NCBI GenBank assembly: GCA_917880885.1
Contig: OU862913.1
Coordinates: 27,041,286-27,105,285 of the forward strand
Reading direction: 5' to 3'
Source: Limnephilus marmoratus
Taxonomy: Eukaryota; Arthropoda; Insecta; Trichoptera; Limnephilidae
Length of the DNA stretch: 64,000 nt
Shown here: in pieces, positions 24,701 through 36,700 of the stretch
How the letters are laid out: each line of letters begins with the position of its first letter
Numbering within the stretch: the first letter of the stretch is position 1
Translations under genes and position numbers: made by a program
The notes under the pieces: model-generated
What the model was told of the DNA's origin: nothing
The model's database searches: none
Seen by the model: the letters and a program-made list of their open reading frames with translations, nothing else

Positions 24701-27700
24701 CAGAAAGCCACATGTGGAATGCGCTAGGTACTAGTAAGGGCTGACACCGACCTACTATCATTTTTTAAATACATTTACAAAAAATACTTTATCGTAAAGA
24801 GCTTTTTATGTTTGCTGATCTAAGTTAATACCAGATTGAATGGTTTTAACACTAGTTGCGTAGAGAAATAGAGTTCAAGAAAAATACAATACTTAAGAAC
24901 ACTCGAATTTTAGTTTTTTTTACAGTTTCACGCAAAAGCAAACCACGAAAAAATAAATTATAATTATTTTGAAGTGAAAAACTTCTTTAGCACCGTTGTG
25001 ATTTGAAACTGGATGAAACGAAAAAGCGACACTAAAAAAAACCAGTAAGCAAACCACCAAAAAAATTATGTTATAATTATTTTGAAGTGAAAACTTCTTT
25101 AGCACAGTTGTGATTTGAAACTGGTTGAAACGAAAAAGCGACAAAAAAAGAAAGAATAAGTAAACCACGAAAAAAATTATTTTATAATTATTTTGAAGTG
25201 AAAACTTCTTTACCACCGTTGTGATTTGAAACTGGATGAAAAGAAAAAGCGACACAAAAAAAATAAACAAACCAAGAAAAAAATAATGTTATAATTACTT
25301 TGAAGTGAAAACTTCTTTAGCACCGTTGTGATTTGAAACTAGTTGAAACTAAAAAGCGACACTAAAAAGAAACAATAAGCAAACCACGAAAAAATAATTT
25401 TATAATTACTTTGAAGTGAAAATTTCTTTAGCACCGTTGTGATTTGAAACTGGATGAAACGAAAAAGCGGCACACAAAAGAGACAAACAGCATTTATCAA
25501 GAATGGGTTAGAATAATCGGTCTCCTCTTTACGCGGTGCATCGTAGCCTTCCGACTCTTTTTTCTGAAGGTTTCGCTTCTACCGGTGTGAACTGCACACT
25601 AGTATTTTTTATAATACTCGTATGTTTTAACATTTTTCCGAAATTTAAAGATAACCTTTAGGATAAAATTTACTTTTATGAGTGGAAATAGTTTATATAG
25701 CAAATTAAAAATATTTATTTCACAGGAACATAACGACAAAAACCAATTAGGTAAATTCTTATTTAAACATTAATCCGACGTGTTTATCATAACAAAATAT
25801 AAGTAAAAATGTAGATGTAAAAGATTTTTACAAAAAAGCAAAACAAAGACTTTGTTATTATATTTACCTGCATATTATTTAATGCATTCGTTTATAGTAA
25901 ATCTACATCAAATCGTAAAATGGCGACCACTTGTCATCTAGTACTATACGAAACTATAAGAACTTAAGCTGTGGATACTGTAGGGCAGACATACAGTATT
26001 TTTTTACATTAGCTTCACACATGAGGCTCTGAGGAAAATAATTCGCTTCAGGGCCTATGTCATCTTTGGGGAGAGGTCTTCTTGCTGGAGAGGTCAAAAG
26101 GTCTCCCTCAACCAGTCTCTTCCGACCCGGCCAGCCACGCAGAGCCATTCGGTAAGCAGACGTACCCGCCGCCAAGATCCGGAACCAAACCTACCTCATG
26201 AACCTGGGCACCCCTGCTAAGTCATCAAACGTAACTACTTGAACTACTAAAAGCTTTCGATACACTCAGCTTCACACAATTAATCAAGGTACTTGAAATC
26301 ATAGGAATCCGTGGTAAACTAGTATCATTTTTCAAAAACTATTTAACTAATAGAAAAATGTATGTTAAGATTTTGAATGAAATGAGTAATTTTAGATTTA
26401 TCAAATCAGGAGTACCCCAAGGGTCAATTTTAGGCCCTAAATTATACATTATATATGTCATTGCCTTGTCTAAACTTTTTAAAATAGCCCGTAGATTCAT
26501 TTTTGCAGATGATACTGCACTAGTTGTATCAAATGAAAACCCGGAAATAGCTATTAAAGAATTGCAAAGTGACTTTAACGAGCTACTCAAATGGTCTCAT
26601 GATGTAGGACTAATAATTAATGTCAAAAAAACTAAATGTATGTACATAAAATCACCGAGCTTGAAAATGTGGAATTTACCTAAAATAACTGCACATAATT
26701 TTGAATGTATACATAAAAAAATTGATAACACTTGCTACTGTGAAAAAATTGATTTTACAAATGAATATACTTACCTTGGCATAATCGTAGATAATAACTT
26801 TAAATGGGATAAACAAGTGATCAAAATTTGTAACCAGCTCCGATGTTTGGCGAGTAATTTTTATAAATTAAAATTTGTGTTGCCTCGATGCACTCTCAAA
26901 CTTATATACCATTCTATGGTCGAATCCATACTTAGATATGGAATTCGAACTTGGGGACACTCGAGTAAAATTAATATTAAATACATTCAAAATTTACAAA
27001 CTGCTATAATTAAAAAAATTGTTAAACCTAGCATTTACAAACAAAGAAACAACTTAAAATTACTGTATGGGTCTGAGGGCATACTTCCAATTAAAGGGCT
27101 TCTCTGGTACATTATAATTATGGATAATTCAGGAGAAAGCAGGTATAAAAATTTATTGGTGCACAGTCACACAACAAGATTTACTGAAAACAAAGGCCTA
27201 AAAATACCACGAATATCAAATAAGTATTTATTATTAATTTTTTAAACTTTATGAGTAAAATCTCAAATTATAATATTTAATTAAATGAAGACAATATTAG
27301 TGAAACTCGATCGAAATCTGGAAACAGAAAAATCAGAAAAGATATTGGCTCCGCTGGGACTCGAACCCAGAACCCTTTTCTTACATGGAAACAGCTCTAC
27401 CGATTAAGCTACGGAACCCATATTAATTCGGTCACTTTTAACTGTATCATACTTCGACTAAGAACCACCAACATTATCTTCATTTAATATGTGCGTTAAG
27501 TAAATGAAGATAATGTTGGTGGTTCTTAGTCGAAGTATGATACAGTTAAAAGTGACCGAATTAATATGGGTTCCGTAGCTTAATCGGTAGAGCTGTTTCC
27601 ATGTAAGAAAAGGGTTCTGGGTTCGAGTCCCAGCGGAGCCAATATCTTTTCTGATTTTTCTGTTTCCAGATTTCGATCGAGTTTCACTAATATTGTCTTC

Positions 27701-30700
27701 ATTTAATTAAATATCAAATAAGTATGGTAGCAGAACGCTCGAATATATGATACCCTTGATTTACAATATATTACATCAAAACATTAATTTTAAAAATAAT
27801 GAGGAACCCTGCCATAAACTGACAAAAAAGTGGTTAATAAATGAACAACATATTTATCTATAGTAAATGTTATATTAGGTATTAATATTGTAACCTAGAC
27901 TAACGTGTGTTATGTAATAATATTTAATGGTAGAACCTACAGACAAGCTGATCTGTCACAGCTTTGTGGGACTACCCATATCTTATATTGTATCATATGT
28001 TATCATATTAAATTAAATAAATAAATTAAAAAAAAAAAAAAAAGGTCACTTATGGCAGAAGTGTTGGTTTTCCAATAAATGGTTTCCGGGGCGGCGGAAT
28101 GCCGTTATTATGAAAAATATGAATTTTAGAAGATGATCGAAATAGCAAGTTAAACAAAGACAGTGAGCGTTCTAAAATAGTAAAAAAAAAATCTTTAAAA
28201 AAGTATTCTAAAAATCATAACATTCATTGCAAAGTGTATCTTCAATTCATTGAAACCTAACCATTTATATTTATTGCTACTTCCTTCCATGTAATAATCA
28301 TTTGTAAAGACGTCACTTTGCTACTGTTTCAATGGAAAGAAAGTCCCTTTTTAAAATAATTATTTTATGGGGGTAGTTTTGGTAATAAAATAGGTAGGTA
28401 AGATTCTAAATATTGCACCCGACCCTCACAAAAGAGTTTTATGGTGGTGCAGTAATGTTCACAATCGTATTTTGGATGAAGTATCATGCAGCAGAGAGGA
28501 TATACCACCAAAATCCTCTATCTCGACAAATACTCCTTGCTTCATTCTTATTTTTAAATCATCTAATACTCGTCCAGATAAATCTGAATAAATAGATGCT
28601 TGATTGCGTTACGGTGCACTCTATCGGAGGACTACCGCGAGGTAAGAAATACATTCAAACGTCCTCTTTTAAAAATGATTTATCTGCATATTTCTAATAT
28701 TCTGTCTCTTGGCGTGGTCCGACTGAAAGTATTTGATTCACTTGGCCATGCCACGACTTCCTTGGCTATTATTCACTTCGCGTCATATCTTCCTTTTTGA
28801 ATGCCCTAACTAAATAAGCGTACCTTTTAATCCCATCCATCAAGTACACTTGACGTGACTTCGTCACTAAACTGCGCTATAAAAAGGTGGAAATTATTAT
28901 AATTTTTATCGGCCTTGTATCCCTTCCAGATCTCCACAAATTAACATGGCTCTACCTATAATGTAACTATATGGTTTTACAACACGTACATTTCAGGAAT
29001 CTCATTTATAGAGCATGTCAACAATTATCCTTCCTTTGCCAGTTCAATGCCTTACTTTTCAATTTGGGCGGCGGGTATGGGTGCCGCCGCCCCAGGAACA
29101 ATTTATTGGATAACCAACACTTCTATCAAAGGTCACCCCAAGTAGTTAGCTACGTTTCGTGACTTAGTAGGGGTGCCCGGGTTCGTGGGTAGAGATTTTT
29201 CCAGGTTTTGGCGGCGGATGCATCTGCCTACCAACTGCATGGCAAGCCGGATCGGGAGAGAATGGTTGAGGGAGTTCTTTTGACTTCTCCAGCTGTACTC
29301 TCTCGGAACATCGCCTTTCACCGCAGTGGAAGAGATGGATTCATACGTCCGTCACTCCTGGACACAATGACACCCAGATTCCTACCCACCCCTTATATCC
29401 TTTTCCTTCTTAGAACTTCCTAACCATCCTTTCCTAAAAAACCCTCCACACATCATCCCAAGGATGACATAGGCCCTGAGGGGAATTATTTTCCTTAGGG
29501 CCTCCTGTGTGGAGCTATTGTAAAAAAAGCACTGCATTGTCAGTCTTAATCAAGTCTTCCACGAAGAGATTATTTGATAAAAATAAAATGAAATTAAATA
29601 AACATTTATTACTTCTGAACTAATGTGGCATGACCCTGCAAATAGCCCAAAACACATAAAACTAAACAAAAAACATCCCCCGTCATCTGATTGTCTACAA
29701 TCGTAACATTTTGTCGTTAATTTTAAGGAAATACGCAGAAAGGGATTAAAAAATGACTCTGGTTTGAGGGTCAGGTGATCGGTCGGCCGAACCTTCCGAT
29801 GTAGTTCCTTATTTTTATTGTGGCTCTTTTTTAAATGAAAACGGAATGTCAAGCAACCCAACTTTTTTGCAGCAAGATAATTAATATTGTCATCTCTGTT
29901 TTCAGACATTTCAAATTAATGCACTAGAAAGCGACGACAAACCATTATGATGTCAACTTTGAGAAGTAAAATAGTCTCTACAGATAGGCAAAAGGTTTTA
30001 ACGTTTTATTTTACATCTCTTTTTATCATACATAACTAAAAGGAGATCGTAATATTGGACGTAGGTTAATGAGGTTGGAATGAATTAATGTTTTGTCTTC
30101 TCTGTTATTCCCATAGAAATTTAAAATTTGTTGTCTCATCTGACATAGAAATGTGTCGACTTTTAGGAAAACATTTTTTATTATTTTATACAGAATCGTC
30201 ACAATTTTTAAAATATTTTTTACGGATGCAAAAATATATTTTTTAGGAATACCTAAAATGTTGATTTAATGATTGAAGAATTTGATGAGTTATTGATGTT
30301 TTAAAGAGCGTTGTAAACTATAATCGCATCGTGGATTGGGGAGTGTTAATGGATGAATCCATCCCTCCAACTGAGATTCTGGCTGGAGAGGTCAAAAGAC
30401 CTCCCCAACACATCGGCCGCCAAGACCCTGACAAACCTCACCCCATGAACCCGGTCACCCCTGCTAGGTCACCAAACGTAGCAAACCACTTGGGTGACCT
30501 ATGTCAGAGGTGTTGGTTATCCAATAAATGGTTACCGGGGCGGCGGTACCCATGCCCGCCTCCCAAAATGAGCAAATATTTAATTTCTGAAACGAAGAGT
30601 TTATAATTAGATTGTTGAAAGTAAATAAGTTGAAACTTTTCAGTAGATTTGTTAATATCCATCATCCAGTTGATTAGTCAGACATCTCCGATAAATCCAA

Positions 30701-33700
30701 ATTAGAGTTGAGTATACAGTTATATGTGTTAGTGTTAGTGTCCCCTCTATCTGCTACTATACAGTTATATGTGTTAGTGTTAGTGTCCCCTCTATCTGCT
30801 ACTGTACAGTTATATGTGTTAGTGTTAGTGTCCCCTCTATCTGCTACTGTACAGTTATATGTGTTAGTGTTAGTGTCCCCTCTATCTGCTACTATACTCA
30901 GATTACTCATAAACACCAACAACATCTATTATAATAAATAATAAGTGAAGTGGTCACTAGTAGGATATTTCAAAATGAAATGCTAATGTAACACACCGTT
31001 ATGCCTCCCGGTATTATTTTATGGCATATTTAATATGCAAAACGCAGACACATGTAAATAATATTAGATTTATGGTGAGAATTGAAATATAACTTTCCTC
31101 ATTAACTCAAAACATAGTATTTGGAGATGTCTGACTAATCAACTGGACCATCGATATATCGAATTCATTAAAAAATCTATTTCTCCAAACAGGTGACTCA
31201 AACCTTTCTCAACTCTAACACAGAATTAAAAGCGGTCACTTCTTCATCTTATTCAAATATCAAACCAAATAATATATTCATTTACATTCAACATTTTGAT
31301 AGTTATTTACAAGACGAGTTCAATTTATAATTAATAAAACAATAAACTCACCCGGCGAGTTCAATAGCGCGTGCACTAGTCACCAGCCACCTGTCACTCA
31401 GTAGGGTCACCATGTCCCGCCACCTGATGTCGTCTTCCTCACCAGTTCCTAACCTTCCCTGGAAACACAAACACTCTTCATATTATTCCCTGAGAAAGTG
31501 AAATGGTTTTAAATTGCTCCAAAAGTAATACCTGATTTATCCTTTTAAATTAACACTTTTTAAAATCATTAACGCACAAGATTCCAGCTGCCTGGAACCA
31601 GTGGGACTATTGCAACTCCAATATGCGCTGTGTTGTGTGATTGGTACGAGTGCAGCTCTTAGGAAGATGATTTTTACAACTCGATTAGAATTTATCATGA
31701 CATTCATTTTTGGGTTATTATGCCGTCCATTTTAAGTCAACGTTTCGAACAGCGTTACACTTCTAAGCACACGTTTGTATGTAGAAGTGTAGCCGTGTTG
31801 CAAGCTTTAATTCCTTAATGTGGTTTTCTGTGTTTAATTTTGATGTAGTAATCTAATAATATTAATAGGGCCACATGGCTAAGCCTAATAAGTAGTTCTT
31901 GGTGATCAATATTAGGCTTCACCAAAACTAAACGCAAAAAACCATATTATGAGAATTAAAGCTTTTATTAAATTGATGACCTCCGTGACGAAGGAGTTAG
32001 TCTCTCGACTAGCAAGCCGGAGGTCACGGGATCAAATCCCGGCATGCGCAAGTAAGTTTTATTTGATCAATATGTGTTATTTCACAATTTACTAATTTAA
32101 AATAATGTATTTATTTGCGGCATGTTCCAGAGTGAAAGATACTGTCAGTATCGCCCTGCTGTAAGACCAGCATCCAGAACTGAATTGACTTTGGCAATAT
32201 TTGGTGATCAAATCTGAATAGCCCAGTACTCCCCACCTTCCTCTTCACCATCTCCTTCCCCTCTCAACTACCTTCAGCCTCACAAAAAGTCTTTTTTTAC
32301 GTTAGTTCCACACAGGAGGCATTGAGAAAAATAATTTCCCTCAAGGCCTACGTAATCTTTGGGGATGCTATGGAGGGTCTTTTTAAGGAAAGGAAGGAAA
32401 TGAAGTTCTGGAAAGTAAAAAGGTAAGAGGGCTGGGTAGGAATCTAGGGTTCGGTGTGTCCAGGTCATTCAACCCCACATCCAGACAAACCTCACCCCAT
32501 GAACACACCCTTATTCAGGCACCACTACTAATTCACCAAACGCAGCGAACCACTTCAGGTGACTTATGGATATACAATATATGGTTGCCGGAGCGACGGT
32601 ACCCATACCCCCTTCCAAATTGAATTTGGATTATTTAATTATTAATTTTTTTTTACTGCAGTCGTAATAATGTCTGTTATTTACCAAGTATGGGGCCTCT
32701 GTGGTAGTGTTCAATTTGGTCTGGTGGTATTCTTTGCTGGGGTCCGGTATGGCAGGACAGGTGTCTCCCCGCGTCCAGCCGGTGCTAGTTTGCTGGCAGG
32801 GGTAGACCTGCTCTGCCAGCTCTATGCAGTCTGTAGAGGAAACACAAATAGATAAGTAATGAACTAATGTTTTGAGAGAACAGTTATTTATTGAACTATC
32901 TACTTCATAAGAGTGGATTCATAGAGGAAGATATTCCTAATACAGCAGATGTGTATAGACAGGTAGGTAGTTCCTCTAGGCTTCGTTACCTCTGTCAGCC
33001 TAATACAGCAGATGTGTATAGACAGGTAGGCAGTTCCTCTAGGCTTCGTTACCTCTGTCAGCCTAATACAGCAGATGTGTATAGACAGGTAGGTAGTTCC
33101 TCTAGGCTTCTTTACCTCTGTCAGCCTAATACAGCAGATGTGTATAGACAGGTAGGTAGTTCTTTTTGGCTTCGTTACCTCTGTCAGTCTAATACAACAG
33201 ATGTATATAGACAGGTAGGTAGTTCCTCTAGGCTTCTTTACCTCTGTCAGCCTAATACAGCAGATGTGTATAGACAGGTAGGTAGTTCTTTTTGGCTTCG
33301 TTACCTCTGTCAGTCTAATACAGCAGATGTATATAGACAGGTAGGTAGTTCCTCTAGGCTTCTTTACCTCTGTCAGCCTAATACAGCAGATGTGTATAGA
33401 CAGGTAGGTAGTTCTTTTTGGCTTCGTTACCTCTGTCAGTCTAATATAGCAGATGTATATAGACAGGTAGGTAGTTCCTTTTGGCTTCGTTACCTCTGTC
33501 AGCCTCACAACTTTACAATAAGAATCACAAGTAAACATTACATTATTCTGAAGTTCTTCCCGCTCTGATTCGGACAGAATGGATAGTTTTCCCTTGTTGC
33601 TAGGTTGATGAGATCTGTGCTAGTATAGATAGTCATTTTTCAGTGTTTAAACCATAGCAATGTACTAATAGCTTTATTACGTACTCTGGCAGCGGCGGAC

Positions 33701-36700
33701 AGGCGGGCTGGGGATTCAACCCTGGACTTCTGTATACGGGGACAATACTCTAACCACTGAGCTATTGAGACATATGAAGGTGTTATGAAACTCACAATCT
33801 GCCGCTCTGGAGCCGCTGATTGGCTGGGAGACCACTCCCTCTGGCAGCGGCGGACAGGCGGGCTGGGCGCAGCACACCAACTCATCGTTGCACTTCTGTG
33901 AACCAACCACATATCATGTTTTGAGTTTCTAGTGCACACAACATGCATGTTCATACTCTTCTTGTACTTGCTTATCCATTTATTACTACTAGCAAGTTTC
34001 CAGTGCACACAACACGCATATTCATACTCTTCTTGTACTTGCTTGTCTATTCATTACTACTAGCAAGTTTCCAGTGCACACAACACGCATATTCATACTC
34101 TTCTTGTACTTGCTTGTCTATTCATTACTACTAGCAAGTTTACAGTGCACACAATACGCATATTCATATGTCTTCTTGTACTTGATTTTCTATTCATTAC
34201 TACTAGCAAGATTCCAGTGCAAACAACATGCATATTCATACTCTTCTTGTACTTGCTTGTCTATTCATTACTATTAGCAAGTTTCCAGTGCACACAACAT
34301 GCATATTCATACTCTTCTTGTACTTGTTTGTCTATTCATTACTATTAGCAAGTTTCCAGTGCACACAACATGCATATTCATACTCTTCTTATACTTGCCT
34401 GTCTATTCATTACTACTAGCAAGTTTCCAGTGCACACACCATGCATATTCATACTCTTCTTGTACTTGCTTGTCTATTCATTACTATTAGCAAGTTTCCA
34501 GTGCACACAACATGCATATTCATACGTCTTCTTGTACTTACTTGTCCATTCATTACTACTAGCAAGTTTTTGCTGCTAGGCCGTGCAGGCAGCTTTTTGA
34601 TGGGCTTCGCCCAATTTAGTAAAGTTACCTGATAGTAGAGTTTTACCAATTAATTTTTTTTATCCAAATAAATATACCTACTCATTTGTGAATGGCTTCA
34701 TAATATATGAATTCACTGGACGAATCAAAACTAAATTCTACTAACCACGGGAGCGATCACGCGAAATAAATAAATTTGCCTCGATTGCTCGCGATTTCCC
34801 AGAAGATCATTTTTTTAAAATTTTTCCCCAACATTAAAAAATCATACCTTTGAATTTAAACACGTAAACATAAAAACTTATTATATTACTATATAGCCAA
34901 TGAATTTACCAGTATTTTACCGTTTTTTTAATATTTGTAGGATTTATAAAGAAAATATTAAAAAATCGTAAAGTTTATAACCACGCGAATCCTGCGAGTC
35001 AACATAAAATATTTTCGATTTCTGTATGTTGTCTGTGGTATACTTGGTAATGAAAGGTGCATATCTATGGAAAAAGGACCTCATTTTAACTGTAAACAGC
35101 TGATCAAAAAATCGATGTGAAAAAAATATTTAAAAAAAAATATTTTTAACATCATTCTAAAATAGTCTACGAAGTTCGGATTTGCAACATCTATGCATTA
35201 TGATAAAGCATTTCAATAGCTTCGTTTTCAAATAAGTGACTGGCCGGGGAAATGTTTGAAATAATTACAATAAATGTTTTACGAATGGTAGGAAAATGTA
35301 GTCCAATTTTGGATCGCTATCAAACGCAGAAAAATAAAAGTTATCCATTTTTCGACCATAATCGCTCCAGTGGCTAAGTAGCAAACTCCCATTAACTAAG
35401 AAACATGGTGCCTGTATTATAAATATGCGAGCCTGAGGTGTGTAAATAACCCCAGACCCTCTGGGCTTAATACCCAAGAATTATGATTTTGAAAATCTAT
35501 TTGCGCGAACAAACAAATATCACAAGGAATGACAATTAGACAGCTCCAGGGAAAATAACATATCCATCAACCTTGTTTTGTAGTTATATGCAGCTTGGAG
35601 GCCTCCGTAATCTTATCCGCTTAAAATTCAGGTCTGTAATTCCTTTTGTGACTTGAAACTTGCACAAGAGATGAGATTTGTCAATTAATTACACAACTCA
35701 TAAGTTTTCACAATGACAAGAAAAATTTTCATAAAAACAGACGATGTCAGTTATTTTCAGTTTGAATTCTATTTTCAAACCATCAGGCGTCTCTGTTAAA
35801 TCAAAGAGTACCTACCCAACTACCATCCTTGTGATATAAATAGATTTATTTAAATATTAGAACAAACAAAACATATTGCAATGCATAACCAGTGCCAATC
35901 AGAATTCAAGAAATTAAAGAGCGCCGCCCAAATTGTGTATTTTTACATAAAATTGAAGTATCTCCCCCCAGGGAGAGGTCTGTAGCAATAGACCACTTGT
36001 ATGGATTTCATAACGACTTGGAAAAAATCGTGTGGATAGATTTTTTTTACTAAGATTACGAAAACGATAGTAAATTTTTTTAAAAATGTACAGTTTATTT
36101 TTTGTGACGTCACTACATGAAAATGTCCCGTCTCCGAAAATGTTCCTATTAATTTTGTAAAATTCCACACTGATTTATTTTTTTTAAATGGCAACACTTT
36201 GATTTCAGGCAAATTTTTGATTTGACATTTAACGTTCACTAGATTTATTGTTTGTTCTCTACGAACTTATCATTTGGTTTGACTTTTGATGTTATGAAGA
36301 GAACCCCGTACATTTTATACTGTATGTACGTGTTTTAGAGGTATAATGGTGCTGATTTTAACAAAATCTAATTTTTAATATTCTTATTATTATTATAACT
36401 TACAAGTACAAGTTTATTACATTGGATTTAGTAATATAGACGTTGAACATTATAATGATTTATGATCAATAAGATGGATCAAGGATTGACGGCCGGCGAC
36501 GTACAGCGGTAAGGCGCTTGACTTGCATTCCGAAGGTCGCGGGATCGAATCCCGGCGTCGAAAATAAATTTTATTTGATTAATTTGTGTATATTTCACAA
36601 TTGAATTCATTTAAAATAATATGTAGTGTATTTGCGGCACGTTGCAGAGTGCAATATACTCCCAGTATCGCCCTGGTGTAAGATCACCATTCAGAATTGA

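Noticed and set aside
27541..27642. Working tRNA genes within the palindrome
   Set aside because: Cloverleaf arms can be drawn, but the anticodon loop lacks T at position 33 and one stem pair is mismatched, and the same sequence occurs as a dispersed repeat with fixed flanks.
32891..33568. 225- and 212-residue repeat proteins on opposite strands
   Set aside because: Both are translations of the 63-bp minisatellite inside an intron; no independent evidence of a gene.
30714..34570. CRISPR-like array (regular repeats)
   Set aside because: The repeats are contiguous with no unique spacers, in a eukaryotic intron.
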